Assembly: GCF_003946655.1 (NCBI RefSeq)
Contig: NZ_RHOV01000009.1
Coordinates: 1 to 64,000 of the forward strand
Length of the DNA stretch: 64,000 bases
Direction of reading: 5' to 3'
DNA from: Lapidilactobacillus achengensis
GTDB taxonomy: Bacteria > Bacillota > Bacilli > Lactobacillales > Lactobacillaceae
Made by a program: the position numbers and the translations under genes. The notes beneath the pieces are model-generated. The model saw nothing but the letters and a program-made list of their open reading frames with translations. It searched no databases and was not told where the DNA came from. The stretch's first letter is position 1, and every line of letters begins with the position of its first letter. Of the stretch, positions 8,609 through 18,310 are shown one piece after another.

Positions 8609-9733
8609 ATGCGATTTTTACAAACGGCGGATTGGCATATTGGGCGGCGCTTGTTCGGCTACGATTTGTTGGCGGAACAGTCGGCGGTCTTGAGCCAGGT
8701 GGCGACGATCGCCCAGGAAGAACAAGTGGACGCGATCGTGATCGCCGGTGATCTGTATGACCGGCAAAACCCTAACGAAACGGCGGTGGCGTTGCTGGAT
8801 GCCACGATCCAACAGTTGAATTTGAGCTTGAAACTGCCGTTGTTGGTGATCAGCGGCAATCATGATAGCGGCGTCCGTTTAGGTGTGGGCGCCGATTGGT
8901 TCGCCGAAACCGACTATTTCTTGCGGACGACTTTAGCCTCGGTGGATCAGCCACTAACGTTGGGGGACACGCAATTTTTCCTGTTGCCTTATTTTGAACC
9001 GTTTCAGGCGCGGCAATTTCTGCAAGATGACAGTATCCATACCGTGGCCCAAGCGATGACCCAGTTGGTGGCGCGGATGCAGGCGCAATTTACGCCGGGC
9101 TTGCAACATGTGTTAGTGGCGCATTTCTTTGCGGCGGGCAGCACCCACTCGGACTCGGAGACGACGGTGGCGGTGGGCGGCTTGGACGCGGTGCCACTGG
9201 ATCAATTAGCGGGGTTCGATTACGTGGCCTTGGGACATATCCACAACAAGAACGCGCTCCACAGCGAACGGGTCCGTTATAGCGGTTCGTTGAACAAGTT
9301 TTCGCTTTCAGAAGTTGATCAGACCAAGGGGGTTTTGATCGTTGAAACGGCGCCAGCGTTAACCGTCAAGTTCCGACCGGTTACCCCGCTCCACGATGTT
9401 CAAAATATTCGTGGCGCTTTTGCGGATTTGAGTGATCCTGACTATCTACGCCAACATCAGATCGATCAAACGGCGTATACCGGAATCGTTTTGCAAGACA
9501 CGAATATCATTAGTAACGCCAGTGGGAAATTAAAGGCGCAATTTCCGCGTTTCTTGACGATGCAGCGGGAGCAAAGCGTGCAATTGGCGCAGCGGCAACA
9601 CTTGACGCAGGCGCAGATCAAAGCGCCGTTACAGTTGTTGGCGGATTTCTATCAGCAGTTGACAGATAAGCCGTTAACGCCGGCCCAGCAGACTTGGGCG
9701 GCGGAAACTTTGAAGGAGGTGGATCGTTCATGA
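8609..9733 (+). CDS. sbcD: exonuclease SbcD (Mre11-like)
   Basis: A 374-residue nuclease subunit of the SbcCD complex, which cuts DNA hairpins and protein-blocked ends. Calcineurin-like phosphoesterase motifs are in order: ADWHIG near residue 7, GDLYDRQNP, SGNHDSGVRL, VAHFF and GHIHN (metal ligands). ATG at 8609 has GGAGG upstream, inside the end of the HNH gene. Its TGA overlaps the sbcC ATG as ATGA. Length is typical of SbcD. Confidence 0.95.
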   Translation: MRFLQTADWHIGRRLFGYDLLAEQSAVLSQVATIAQEEQVDAIVIAGDLYDRQNPNETAVALLDATIQQLNLSLKLPLLVISGNHDSGVRLGVGADWFAETDYFLRTTLASVDQPLTLGDTQFFLLPYFEPFQARQFLQDDSIHTVAQAMTQLVARMQAQFTPGLQHVLVAHFFAAGSTHSDSETTVAVGGLDAVPLDQLAGFDYVALGHIHNKNALHSERVRYSGSLNKFSLSEVDQTKGVLIVETAPALTVKFRPVTPLHDVQNIRGAFADLSDPDYLRQHQIDQTAYTGIVLQDTNIISNASGKLKAQFPRFLTMQREQSVQLAQRQHLTQAQIKAPLQLLADFYQQLTDKPLTPAQQTWAAETLKEVDRS

Positions 9734-12700
9734 AGCCAATCAAATTGACGCTGGACTTTTTCGGTCCCTATCGTCATGAGGTCGTCGATTTCAGTCGGTT
9801 CGAACAACAACCGCTGTTCTTGATCAGCGGGGCGACCGGCGCTGGCAAATCGACTTTGTTCGATGGGTTGGTTTACGCGCTATATGGCGATGCTGCCAGT
9901 CCGCAACGCCAAGATAAGGATCTGCGCTCTGATTTCGCCACCCCGGCAGACCTGACCCAAGTGACCCTGACCTTCAGCCATCGGGGCAAATTCTATCAGG
10001 TGTTGCGCAGTCCGGCCCAGACGCAGAACAAGAAGCGGGGCAGCGGTGTGACGGAAATGTTGACCCAAGCCAGTTTGACCGTTTTCCAAGACGCCGCCCT
10101 GCAAGTGGAAGAAAATCAGATCCTCCAAGTCAAAAAGGTCAATCTTTTTTTGACTGACCTTCTACAAATGAACTCGGCCCAATTTCGCCAAATCATTTTG
10201 TTGCCGCAAGGGGATTTCCGCAACTTCCTCGATGGTGACAGTGATCAAAAGGAACAAGTATTGCGCAACCTCTTCCAAACCCAGCGTTATGAACGCTGGA
10301 TCGACGCTTTGCAACAATCGTATAAAGATCAACGCAAACAAAACGAGGCCACAACACAACGGATCCAAGCACTGTTGCAACAGGTCCTGTGGTCGGACGA
10401 TGGCGCACCGGCGGAAACCACGTCCTTGCCTGAACAGGCGGCGTTGTTGGCCAGTCAACTGCAAGACCAACAAGCAGAACTGGCCCAACTCAAACAACAA
10501 AAGGACGCTCAGACTGAAGTTAGCGCCGCTGCCCAAACGGCGTTACAACAGGGGCAACAAGTCAGCGCTTTGTTGGCGCAACAGGTGAAATTACAGCAGG
10601 ACCAAGCCAAATTAACCGCCCAAGCGCCGACGGTGACCCACTGGCGGCAACAGCTCCAAGACTGGCAATGGGCGCGAGAATTGCGACCACAACAGGAACA
10701 ATTCACCGCGGCGCAAGACCAAAGCGCGGATTTGCAACAACGGCTGGCCGCCAACGCCAAATTAAGTCAAGCCAACGGGCAAGCGCAAACCGCCTTGGCC
10801 CAAACCCAAGCGCAACTGACCGCGGCGCAACCAGAACAAGCGCGGTTACAGGCGCAGATCCAACAATGGCAAGCGCAACTACCGCTGTATCAGGAAGCTG
10901 ATGGGCAACGAAGCGCTCGCGATCAGGCGGCGGCCCAAGTGACAGCGCAGCAAACCAAGGTCAGCGCGGCGGCAACCAAATTGGAACGCCAGCGGCAAGA
11001 GTTGGCGACGTTGACGGCGGCCCAAGCAGAACAGCCCGACTTCGCTGGGGAACAAGTGGTCTTATTGACCCGACAGACGCAATTGCAGGACTGGCAAAAA
11101 CAATTGGCCCAACTGCAACAGACTCAGCAACAATTGCAGGACTGGCAAAGTCAGCAAACGGCGTTAAGCCAAGAACAGCTCACTTTGAACGCGGCGGCGG
11201 AGCGCGCTTTGAGCGTCTATCAGCGCCAACGAAGTGACTTTGCGCGGCAGCAGATTGCCCGGTTGAGTCAGGACCTGTTGCCGGACACGCCTTGCCCAGT
11301 CTGTGGTTCGCGCCAACATCCTGCGCCAGCGGTGGCTGTGGCCAGCACCGTGACCCAAGCAGCGGTGGATGAAGCCGATCAAGCTCGGCAAAAAGCCAGT
11401 CGCGCCGCCCTAGCCAAAGAGCATGAATTGGCAGACTTGACCAATAAAATGACCGAACAGACCACCACACTAAAACAGGCCGCGGATACACTACGTCAAG
11501 AATTATTAGCAGCTTCTTGGTTAGCGCTAGCGCCGGATTTAGTGGCGGATTTTTATCAGGCGGGGGCTAGCTTACTAACGGCGCCGGTCGCTAAGCTGCA
11601 CCAAGATCAGCAAGCGTTGGCGACGGCTCAGCAAGCCAGTCAGCAAGCGCAACATCGGTTGGTTGAACTGCGGCAACAAGTGGAACAGGCCCAAACGGCG
11701 GGACAAGCCGCTCAAGAACAGCTACATCAAGCGCAACAAACGCTGGCGATCCAACAAACTCAATTGGCTGACCTTCAGGCGCGTCTGGCGGTGGACTTCG
11801 CCACTTCGCAGGCGTTACAAGAAGCACTGGATCAGGCGTTACAACGTTATAACGCCTACCAAAAGCAAGTTCAAAGCGTGGCGGAGCAGCACCAAGCGTT
11901 GTTGCAACAGGCGAAGGTCCAAGAAGCTGACAGGCGGCATTTTGCGGAACAGTTGGCGACGACACAAGCCCAAGTGACCCAGTTACAGGCCCGCTTGGCG
12001 GCGGCGTTTAGCCACCAGTGGCCAGAACTAACGGACTTTGCGGCGCAAAATCAGGCCTATCAAGCCTTATTGACTGCGGGGCAGCAACAGGAGCAGGTGA
12101 CCGCGCAAGTCAAAGCCTATGAGGAACAGCAGTTGAAACTGAGCACCTTACTGGAAGAAGTGGTGACTAAATTACCCGCGGCGGCGGACCAACCCGATTT
12201 GGTGGCGTTACAGGCCGCCGCGGCTAGCGCCAGCGACCAACTGGCCCAGTTGAGTGATCGATTTGCGGCGCAAACGCAGCAGCAGCGCCAACAACACCGC
12301 TTATTGACCGGGATCCAAACAGCGCTGAGCCAATTGACTGATTTGACCGAATTACAAGAATTGGCGGAAGTCACTCGCGGTGTGGGCAGTCAGAAGTTGG
12401 GACTGGAACGCTACGTTTTGCGGATGTATCTGGAAGAAGTGCTCAAAGTCGCCAACACCCGCTTGGATCAGTTGACCCAAGGCCGCTATCAATTGGCGCT
12501 GGATGATGAACTTCAAGCCGCGCGGAAGAAATCCGGACTGGAATTGAATGTCTATGATGATTATACCGGCGAATTCCGCAGTGTGCGCACTTTATCAGGT
12601 GGCGAAAGTTTTATCGCGGCCCTGTCACTGGCGTTAGCCTTGGGCGAAGTCGTGCAGCAACAAACCGGCGCCATCGAGATCAACACCCTTTTCATTGATG

Positions 12701-12912
12701 AAGGGTTCGGCTCGCTGGACGAAGAGGCCTTACAAACGGCGATCGCCGCTTTGACCAGTTTAGAAGGCAAACAACGGTTGATCGGGATCATCAGCCATGT
12801 TCGGGAATTACAGTTGCAGATCACCAGCCAATTGCAGGTGGTCGCCAATGGCAATGGTGAAAGTCATATCCGCTATCGCTTGGCCGACGAACCCCTGAGC
12901 GACGGGGTGTGA
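9730..12912 (+). CDS. sbcC: exonuclease SbcC (Rad50-like ATPase)
   Basis: A 1060-residue SMC-like ATPase that partners SbcD. Walker A is GATGAGKST near residue 36. Two long glutamine-rich coiled-coil arms flank the zinc hook CPVCGSRQHP near residue 520. The C-terminal lobe has signature LSGGESF and Walker B LFIDEGFGSLDEE. ATG at 9730 overlaps the sbcD stop and follows GGAGG. The coiled coil is unusually rich in Gln/Ala, in line with the biased base composition here. Confidence 0.95.
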   Translation: MKPIKLTLDFFGPYRHEVVDFSRFEQQPLFLISGATGAGKSTLFDGLVYALYGDAASPQRQDKDLRSDFATPADLTQVTLTFSHRGKFYQVLRSPAQTQNKKRGSGVTEMLTQASLTVFQDAALQVEENQILQVKKVNLFLTDLLQMNSAQFRQIILLPQGDFRNFLDGDSDQKEQVLRNLFQTQRYERWIDALQQSYKDQRKQNEATTQRIQALLQQVLWSDDGAPAETTSLPEQAALLASQLQDQQAELAQLKQQKDAQTEVSAAAQTALQQGQQVSALLAQQVKLQQDQAKLTAQAPTVTHWRQQLQDWQWARELRPQQEQFTAAQDQSADLQQRLAANAKLSQANGQAQTALAQTQAQLTAAQPEQARLQAQIQQWQAQLPLYQEADGQRSARDQAAAQVTAQQTKVSAAATKLERQRQELATLTAAQAEQPDFAGEQVVLLTRQTQLQDWQKQLAQLQQTQQQLQDWQSQQTALSQEQLTLNAAAERALSVYQRQRSDFARQQIARLSQDLLPDTPCPVCGSRQHPAPAVAVASTVTQAAVDEADQARQKASRAALAKEHELADLTNKMTEQTTTLKQAADTLRQELLAASWLALAPDLVADFYQAGASLLTAPVAKLHQDQQALATAQQASQQAQHRLVELRQQVEQAQTAGQAAQEQLHQAQQTLAIQQTQLADLQARLAVDFATSQALQEALDQALQRYNAYQKQVQSVAEQHQALLQQAKVQEADRRHFAEQLATTQAQVTQLQARLAAAFSHQWPELTDFAAQNQAYQALLTAGQQQEQVTAQVKAYEEQQLKLSTLLEEVVTKLPAAADQPDLVALQAAAASASDQLAQLSDRFAAQTQQQRQQHRLLTGIQTALSQLTDLTELQELAEVTRGVGSQKLGLERYVLRMYLEEVLKVANTRLDQLTQGRYQLALDDELQAARKKSGLELNVYDDYTGEFRSVRTLSGGESFIAALSLALALGEVVQQQTGAIEINTLFIDEGFGSLDEEALQTAIAALTSLEGKQRLIGIISHVRELQLQITSQLQVVANGNGESHIRYRLADEPLSDGV

Positions 12913-12956
12913 CCGGTACGTTAACAGCCGGCCCAGTTGATTGATGATTACGGCAA

Positions 12957-13016
12957 AGAAAAAAGTCTAAGACTTGTTGATCGACAATTTTGATCAGCAA
13001 TCTTAGACTATTTTTG
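12957..13016. terminator. bidirectional terminator between sbcC and the ABC exporter
   Basis: AGTCTAAGA and TCTTAGACT close a long stem with GATC pairs inside; A-tract and T-tract border it. The same terminator occurs again at 14997-15054 with a few base changes. Confidence 0.8.
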
Positions 13017-13138
13017 TGCTTTTTTAGCTTTGGAATCACTGTTTCGTCAGCACGTTTCTTATTCTCGAACCCAGTTATCCTGCCAGTCAAGGAAAAAGTC
13101 GATGCCAGCACGGCGTCCACGCAAGAAGCGTGCCACAG

Positions 13139-14758
13139 TTATAACGCGATTTCGCCGGTGAACAGCGGTTCGTTTTCGGTGAAGGGATGGTGGGAAACCA
13201 GGAGGACAAGTTGTTGTGGATCGGAGAGAAGTTGGGCTTCGATCGCTTGCGCGGTGTGTTCGTCCACGTTGGCGGTGCTTTCGTCCAGCAAGAGTACCAC
13301 TGGTTTGAGTAAGATCGCCCGCGCCAGCGCGATCCGTTGCCGTTGACCGCCGGACAAGTCACTGCCATTCGCCGTTAAAATCGTATCTAGTTGATCCGGT
13401 AGTTGGTCGATGGTTTCATTTAGACCGACGCTGGCCAGCGCGGCGCGGAGTTCTTGCTGAGAGAATTCACGGCCCAAGGTTAAGTTGAAGCGAACCGAAT
13501 CATTGAAAATAAACGGTTTTTGGGGAACATAAATTAGGTCTGGTGGGGTCACTGTTGTGGTCACGCCATCTGCTTGCCACGCGACTTGACCGCTGAAATG
13601 TTCGGTCAATCCGGCGATGATCCGCAGTAGCGTGCTCTTACCCTGGCCGCTAGCGCCGGAAATCCTGATTTTTGCGCCGGCCGGAACTTGCTTCGAGGTG
13701 GGCTGCAACCAGACTTGTTGGCCGCTGGCGCTGGTAACGGTGTCCAAATCAAGAGAAACCGTCTGACTGGTTGCCGCCGGGCGCCGGTCCACATTAGCAA
13801 TCTCGGTCAGATCCAAGTCTTTGTATTTGGCGAAGACGGGATCAACGGCCTTGATTTTGACGATCAGGCCGGAAAGCTGCCCCATCGAGGTGAAGACCGT
13901 TCCCGCCAGCGCCCCGACGCTGAGCAAAATGCCGGGACTGATTTGATGATTGAGGATCAGCAGACCAGCTTCGAGAATGATGATTTCCTGACTGACCACG
14001 CTCAGCAAGCTGACGATGGTGTCAACGGTGATCTCACTACGTTTATAGCCTAGAGTGGCGTCCTTCAGTTCCTTCGAAGAGCGATTGACGCGATGAATGA
14101 TCTCAAAACGCCGACCGAAGGAAATCAGCGTTTCAAAACCGTTCAACAGATTCTCCACGCGACTGACGAATTGTTCGTTGGTGGTCGTCAGGATTTTCGA
14201 ACGGTCGGTGATCAAGCGCTTCACCACGCGAGGCATGAACGCCAGAATAATCCCCAGCGCCACCGCCGTCACCGCCAAAGTCCAATGAAACATCATGAAA
14301 GCGGAGATCGGAAAGATAATTCCGGAAAAATACATCACAAAATTATAAACCGTTTGGAAGCCTTTGTCGTTGATTTGTTCCACATCATTGGTCAGCCAAG
14401 AGGTATAACGGCCGACCGATCCTTTTTCGTTGAAGTTATCGGCGGATTCATTGGCGATCCCGCGGGCCAGGTCGTCACGCAAATGCACATCCATCTTTTG
14501 TTTGGCCGACTCCTCCAGATAATCACCATAAATGGAAAAGAAGAGGTTGATCACCGTCAGCACGATGCCAACGACAAACCAATAAAAGAAGCTGGACCGC
14601 TGAAAACCGATCAAACTATCTGATAGTTTGGTGAGAACATATTGGACAATCGTGCTCATCAGAATCGCCATAATAACGAAAAAGAAAACAATCAGGTTCA
14701 TCTTCTTTTCTTGCAAGAAATACTTCTTTAAATTCATTGACGCCACCCATTTTCCCAT
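13139..14758 (-). CDS. ABC exporter, fused membrane and ATPase domains
   Basis: A half-transporter of 539 residues. Six spans lie within residues 20-300; the ATPase has Walker A SGASGQGKSTLLR, signature LSGGQRQRIALA and Walker B VVLLLDESTANVD. Exporters of this family work as dimers and pump drugs, peptides or lipids. The start is either ATG 14758 (AGGA nine bases upstream) or ATG 14737 (MNLKKYF, close to a GGTGG); I keep the longer form. No partner half-transporter is adjacent, but a 3'-end remnant of a homologue lies upstream at 15113-15143. Confidence 0.85.
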   Translation of the reverse strand: MGKWVASMNLKKYFLQEKKMNLIVFFFVIMAILMSTIVQYVLTKLSDSLIGFQRSSFFYWFVVGIVLTVINLFFSIYGDYLEESAKQKMDVHLRDDLARGIANESADNFNEKGSVGRYTSWLTNDVEQINDKGFQTVYNFVMYFSGIIFPISAFMMFHWTLAVTAVALGIILAFMPRVVKRLITDRSKILTTTNEQFVSRVENLLNGFETLISFGRRFEIIHRVNRSSKELKDATLGYKRSEITVDTIVSLLSVVSQEIIILEAGLLILNHQISPGILLSVGALAGTVFTSMGQLSGLIVKIKAVDPVFAKYKDLDLTEIANVDRRPAATSQTVSLDLDTVTSASGQQVWLQPTSKQVPAGAKIRISGASGQGKSTLLRIIAGLTEHFSGQVAWQADGVTTTVTPPDLIYVPQKPFIFNDSVRFNLTLGREFSQQELRAALASVGLNETIDQLPDQLDTILTANGSDLSGGQRQRIALARAILLKPVVLLLDESTANVDEHTAQAIEAQLLSDPQQLVLLVSHHPFTENEPLFTGEIAL

Positions 14759-14992
14759 AGATTATTGTCCTGGAGCTCGAAAAATCGAATGAAACCCAAA
14801 TCGACCCATTCAACCAAAAGAGAAATCATCCAGTTAGTTTGTGTCTAAACAAGTCAATTTTAGTCCTGGATCTGGGGGGTCAAGTAGATTTCTAATATTC
14901 TGTTATTATTTTTTAATGTTGCCCCGCCGTGGTCAATTGATGACCAATAAATAGCCACAGCGAGTTGTCTCGGCTGCGGCTTTGATGAATAG

Positions 14993-15143
14993 GACAAAGA
15001 AAAAGTCTAAGACTTGTTGATCGATAGTTTTGATCAGTGCCTTAGACTATTTTCTTACTTTTTGGGATCACTGCTTCGTCAGCACGGCGTCCACGCAAGG
15101 AGCGTGCCACAGTTATAACGCGATTTCGCCGGTGAACAGCGGT
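14993..15143 (-). repeat. duplicated 3' end and terminator of the ABC exporter
   Basis: This block repeats 12955-13170. It contains the terminator (14997-15054), the words GGATCACTG and TTCGTCAGCACG, and GCGTGCCACAGTTATAACG, then 31 bases matching the last codons of the exporter (15113-15143, including stop), after which similarity ends abruptly. The copy next to the gene carries about 55 extra bases. It marks the lost gene of a former tandem pair, or a rearrangement. Confidence 0.85.
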
Positions 15144-15234
15144 GAGGTATTCCGGTTGTAGCTTGGTGAGCGCTAGGATTTTGGGTAGCAAAATCACGAA
15201 ACCCGGATCCAGACTCGTTTTGGTTCTTCAAGTA

Positions 15235-15358
15235 ATCTATCCCGGTGTCACCCGCCCAAGCAGTCAGGGTTCACAAGCCATGGTCGTCAAATGCGTGGTT
15301 CCCCATCAATTAGCCATAGCTTGCCAGCCGGCGTGAGTGCTCAAACGACTATTATAAC
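15235..15358 (+). repeat. family C repeat, partial
   Basis: Similar to the 3' third of the C block at 29700-30057: CATGGTCGTCAAATGCGTGG, then CCCATCAATTAGCCAT and GAGTGCTCAAACGACT, TATAACGTTTAGCGG. It leads directly into a B element, as in the full composite. Confidence 0.7.
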
Positions 15359-15359
15359 G

Positions 15360-15641
15360 TTTAGCGGCTGGAGCGGAGCGATTCGGGGTGAGATCGCCGT
15401 GAAATGGTTGAGAGTGCGAGCTGACCTGGGCAGCTTCTGAGCACTAGCCTAGCAACTATTTTGGAGGCTGGACTTTGCCTCCGGAATAGTTGCGTAGCTA
15501 AGCGGAAGAAGCTAGGTCAGCGAACACGTTTAGTGGCTATGCCACTTAGGACAAGGCCTGATTTTAAGACTCGCGGTTTTTGCGAGGCTTAAAACAGCGC
15601 CCACAGCGAGCTCACCCCGAATCGCGCAGCGCAAGCTGCGG
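15360..15641. repeat. family B cloverleaf repeat interrupted by an A element
   Basis: Outer stem GCGATTCGGGGTGAG (15378-15392) pairs perfectly with CTCACCCCGAATCGC (15611-15625). The second hairpin (TTTTAAGACTCGCGG... with GCGAGGCTTAAAA) is intact. The first hairpin is split: after GTGAAAT the A copy at 15412-15531 occupies its left arm, and the right arm continues as GCCACTTAGGACAAGG. Confidence 0.8.
15412..15531 (+). repeat. family A palindromic repeat A1
   Basis: Starts GAGTGCG and ends AACACGTTT. Central arms CAACTATTTTGGAGGC and GCCTCCGGAATAGTTG; middle stem GCTGACCT with AGGTCAGC. It is nested in a B element. On the plus strand the TT opposite GG gives U-G pairs. Confidence 0.85.
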
Positions 15642-15662
15642 ACATCATACTTTAATCATTCT

Positions 15663-15784
15663 GAAACGTGCTCACCGACCCAGCTCCCTGCGCTTAGCCT
15701 AGCAATTGTTCCGGAAGCGAAGTGCTGCTTCCAAAACAATTGCTAGGCTAATGCTCAGGAGCTAACCGGGTCGGGTCGCACTCT
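15663..15784 (-). repeat. family A palindromic repeat A2
   Basis: On the minus strand it begins AGAGTGCG right at the TAG of the amino-acid ATPase gene and ends CACGTTTC. Central arms on that strand: CAATTGTTTTGGAAGC and GCTTCCGGAACAATTG; middle stem carries CCCGGTTAGCTCC and GGAGCTGGG. Confidence 0.85.
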
Positions 15785-16523
15785 ATCGTTGTAGGTACCG
15801 TTTCAAAAATGTCTGTGTTCGTGGTTTTTGCGGCCGCGTGAAGATTTCCTCGGCGGAGCCCTCCTCGGCGATGACCCCTTGATCCATGAAGACCACGTGA
15901 TCAGAAATATCCCGAGCAAAAGCCATTTCATGCGTGACCAAAACCATGGTCAAGCCAGTGTGCGCCAGGGCCCGCATTGAATCGAGCACGTCATCGACCA
16001 TTTCCGGATCCAACGCCGAAGTTGGTTCATCGAATAGGAGCACTTCTGGACTCATCGAGACCGCGCGGGCGATTCCGATCCGTTGTTTTTGCCCGCCGGA
16101 AAGTTGACTCGGTTTGGCGTTGACGTAAGGGGTCATGCCGACTTTCTCCAATTGGGCCAGCGCCATTTCGCGGGCCGCTTCAGGAGTGCGGTTCAAAACG
16201 GTGGTTTGCCCGACCATGCAGTTTTGTAAAACGTTCAGGTTGTTGAAAAGGTTGAAAGATTGAAAGACCATGCCAACCTTGGCGCGGTAGGTGGTGATGT
16301 CAAACTTCGGCGCTAGGATATTTTCGCCGTGGAAGGTGATTTCGCCTTGAGTAGGTTGCTCCAGCAAGTTGATGCAGCGCAACAAGGTGGATTTGCCTGA
16401 GCCGGAGGAGCCGATGATCGTGACGACTTCGCCGCGGCGGATCTGTAAATTGATGTCTTTCAGGACTTGGTGGTCGCCGAAAGATTTCTCTAAGTGGGTA
16501 ACTGCTAGAATTTCGTCTGTCAT
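15783..16523 (-). CDS. polar amino-acid ABC transporter ATPase (GlnQ-like)
   Basis: A 246-residue cytoplasmic ATPase energising amino-acid import. Walker [10 protein letters not shown], signature [14 protein letters not shown], Walker [13 protein letters not shown] and the switch histidine in VTHEM are present, and the length is typical of GlnQ/ArtM proteins. ATG at 16523 follows AGGAGGTTCCCC. It lies 10 bases downstream of the binding protein-permease gene, so both are one operon. Confidence 0.95.
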   Translation of the reverse strand: MTDEILAVTHLEKSFGDHQVLKDINLQIRRGEVVTIIGSSGSGKSTLLRCINLLEQPTQGEITFHGENILAPKFDITTYRAKVGMVFQSFNLFNNLNVLQNCMVGQTTVLNRTPEAAREMALAQLEKVGMTPYVNAKPSQLSGGQKQRIGIARAVSMSPEVLLFDEPTSALDPEMVDDVLDSMRALAHTGLTMVLVTHEMAFARDISDHVVFMDQGVIAEEGSAEEIFTRPQKPRTQTFLKRYLQR

Positions 16524-16533
16524 GGGGAACCTC

Positions 16534-18120
16534 CTAATTGGTCAGGCTAGTTTTGGGATTAGAGACTTGGTTCTGATTGGCCATCAAATTGTAGTTTTGC
16601 GGGCCGTCCATTTTCCGTTCGATCCAGCGCAGGATCCGGGTGATCGTGAAAGTGAGGATCAAGTAGATCGCGGAAATGATCAGGTAGGTGTGGAAGAATT
16701 GGAAGTTCTGGCCGGCGATGGTGGAACCTTGGAAGAACAATTCGGAAACGGAAATAACGCTGAGCACCGAAGTATCCTTGATGTTGATCACGAATTCGTT
16801 GGTCACCGCAGGCAGACTATTGCGGATCGCTTGGGGCAAAATAATTTTGTTCATGGTCTGCAAATGGGTCATGCCCAACGCGTGGGCGGCTTCGAACTGA
16901 CCGGAATCGACGGCGATGATGCCACCGCGCATGATCTCGGCCAAGTAAGCGCCGGTGTTGACGGAAACAATCACCAAAGCGGCGGCCAACCGATTCATGT
17001 TCCAGCCAAACGCTTGCGCGGCGCCGTAATAAACGACGGCGGCCTGCACGATCATTGGCGTGCCACGGAAAACTTCGATATAAACAGATAAGAGCCAGTC
17101 AACGAAACGCAGTAGACCGCGGCGCCAAGCAGAACCGCCCCGGGGGATCGTGCGCACGATCCCAACTAGCAAACCGATCACGAAGCCGACAATGGTGCCG
17201 ACCAAAGAGATCAGTAAGGTGATCCCCGTGCCGCTGGCCAACATGCCGCCATATTGTTTCAGTAAACTAACGACCCAATTGCCTTGAGATTTGGCTTGTG
17301 GTTGTTGCGCCACCGCGGCGGTCATCAATTGGTTGCGTTCTTTTTGCGAGATCTGGGCCAAGGCGGCGTTGATCTTGAGTTTGTCCGGATCGTTTTTCCG
17401 TAGGCCAATGGCGAGGTCGGTGTCTTCGGGCTTGGTTTTGAACCCTTGGGCGCCTTTGAATTCGACCATGGTCATATTGGGATTGGCGCCGGTGACGCTG
17501 ATGCCTTCTGGTTTCTCGGAAATATAACCGTCGATGGTGCCGGATTCCAACGCCACCCGCATCGCCGGGAAATCCTTCATCGCCGGCTCTTTGATCGCGC
17601 CTTTGATCTGGCTCAAGGCGGTGTAATGGTAGGTGTTCAACTGCCCGGTCAATTTGGCGCCGCTGAAGTCGCTGAGTTTGGTGGCCTGGGCGTATTTGCT
17701 GTCCTTGCGCACCACGATCACCAATTGTGAAGCGTAATACGTATCGGAAAAATCGATCGTCTTGCGCCGTTTCGCTGTGGGTGACATGCCGGCGATGATC
17801 GCGTCGATTTTGCCGGAGGTCAGGGCCGGCGCTAATCCGTCCCAGCTGGTCTTGACCACGACCAATTTCTTGCCTAGGGCGTGGGCGACCTTCTTGGCCA
17901 TTTGCACATCGTAACCGCCGGCGTAAGCTGAGGAACCGTCGATTTGGACCGCGCCATTGCTGGCGTCCGTCTGGGTCCAGTTGAACGGCGGATAACCCGC
18001 CTCCATCCCGACCTTGAACGTATCTGAATTACTAGCGGCCTGACTGGCGTTGGCAGGTAAAGCCAACCAACCGACTAAAATCAAACCTAAAATGATCAAC
18101 CCTTGACGCAAATGTTTCAT
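16534..18120 (-). CDS. amino-acid ABC transporter, substrate-binding protein fused to permease
   Basis: A 528-residue fusion common in lactobacilli. Residues 1-30 are a Sec signal peptide; about 38-265 a family-3 substrate-binding domain ([34 protein letters not shown]); about 310-520 a HisM/GlnP-type permease with the EAA loop ([22 protein letters not shown]). ATG at 18120 follows GGAGGA; upstream in-frame codons lie in a family A repeat. Substrate probably glutamine or another polar amino acid, not fixed by sequence. Leader region 18121-18530 is structured. Confidence 0.93.
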   Translation of the reverse strand: MKHLRQGLIILGLILVGWLALPANASQAASNSDTFKVGMEAGYPPFNWTQTDASNGAVQIDGSSAYAGGYDVQMAKKVAHALGKKLVVVKTSWDGLAPALTSGKIDAIIAGMSPTAKRRKTIDFSDTYYASQLVIVVRKDSKYAQATKLSDFSGAKLTGQLNTYHYTALSQIKGAIKEPAMKDFPAMRVALESGTIDGYISEKPEGISVTGANPNMTMVEFKGAQGFKTKPEDTDLAIGLRKNDPDKLKINAALAQISQKERNQLMTAAVAQQPQAKSQGNWVVSLLKQYGGMLASGTGITLLISLVGTIVGFVIGLLVGIVRTIPRGGSAWRRGLLRFVDWLLSVYIEVFRGTPMIVQAAVVYYGAAQAFGWNMNRLAAALVIVSVNTGAYLAEIMRGGIIAVDSGQFEAAHALGMTHLQTMNKIILPQAIRNSLPAVTNEFVINIKDTSVLSVISVSELFFQGSTIAGQNFQFFHTYLIISAIYLILTFTITRILRWIERKMDGPQNYNLMANQNQVSNPKTSLTN

Positions 18121-18137
18121 GATGAACTCCTCCACAT

Positions 18138-18255
18138 AAATGTGCTGCGCGCAACTGCTTTCTGCGCCGATACGCGATTTGTCACAGATTGTCTGCGCCA
18201 ATCTGCAACAAATCGCTAGTCGTGCTCAAAAGCAACCCGTTGCGCTCCGCACTCT
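18138..18255 (-). repeat. family A palindromic repeat A3 in a 5' leader
   Basis: Sense orientation relative to the downstream transporter gene, ending about 18 bases before its start codon. The central stem is a different one: CGATTTGT with ACAAATCG, then CAGATTG with CAATCTG. Ends are the standard AGAGTGCGGAGCGCAAC and GTTGCGCGCAGCAC. Confidence 0.75.
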
Positions 18256-18274
18256 TTGATTAAGAGCCAACAAA

Positions 18275-18310
18275 AAGACCTTTACTGAAATCAAATTCAA
18301 TAAAGGTCTT
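18275..18310 (-). terminator. terminator or attenuator hairpin before the amino-acid transporter
   Basis: On the minus strand AAGACCTTTA and TAAAGGTCTT pair, followed by TTTTTG. It lies about 155 bases upstream of the transporter start and in the same orientation, so it either ends an upstream transcript or attenuates this operon. Confidence 0.65.

Noticed and set aside
10162-11977. Several 75-125 residue ORFs within sbcC
   Set aside because: They are frame shadows of the repetitive CAA/GCG-rich coiled-coil coding sequence.
14093-14623. 176-residue plus-strand ORF
   Set aside because: Entirely antisense to the ABC exporter, whose reading frame has all family motifs.
15412-15531. Family A elements as ordinary intrinsic terminators
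   Set aside because: They have long stems but no T-tract on the downstream side, and several lie in 5' leaders of expressed genes.
16369-17091. 240-residue plus-strand ORF
   Set aside because: Antisense to glnQ-like and permease genes; no ribosome site and low-complexity composition.
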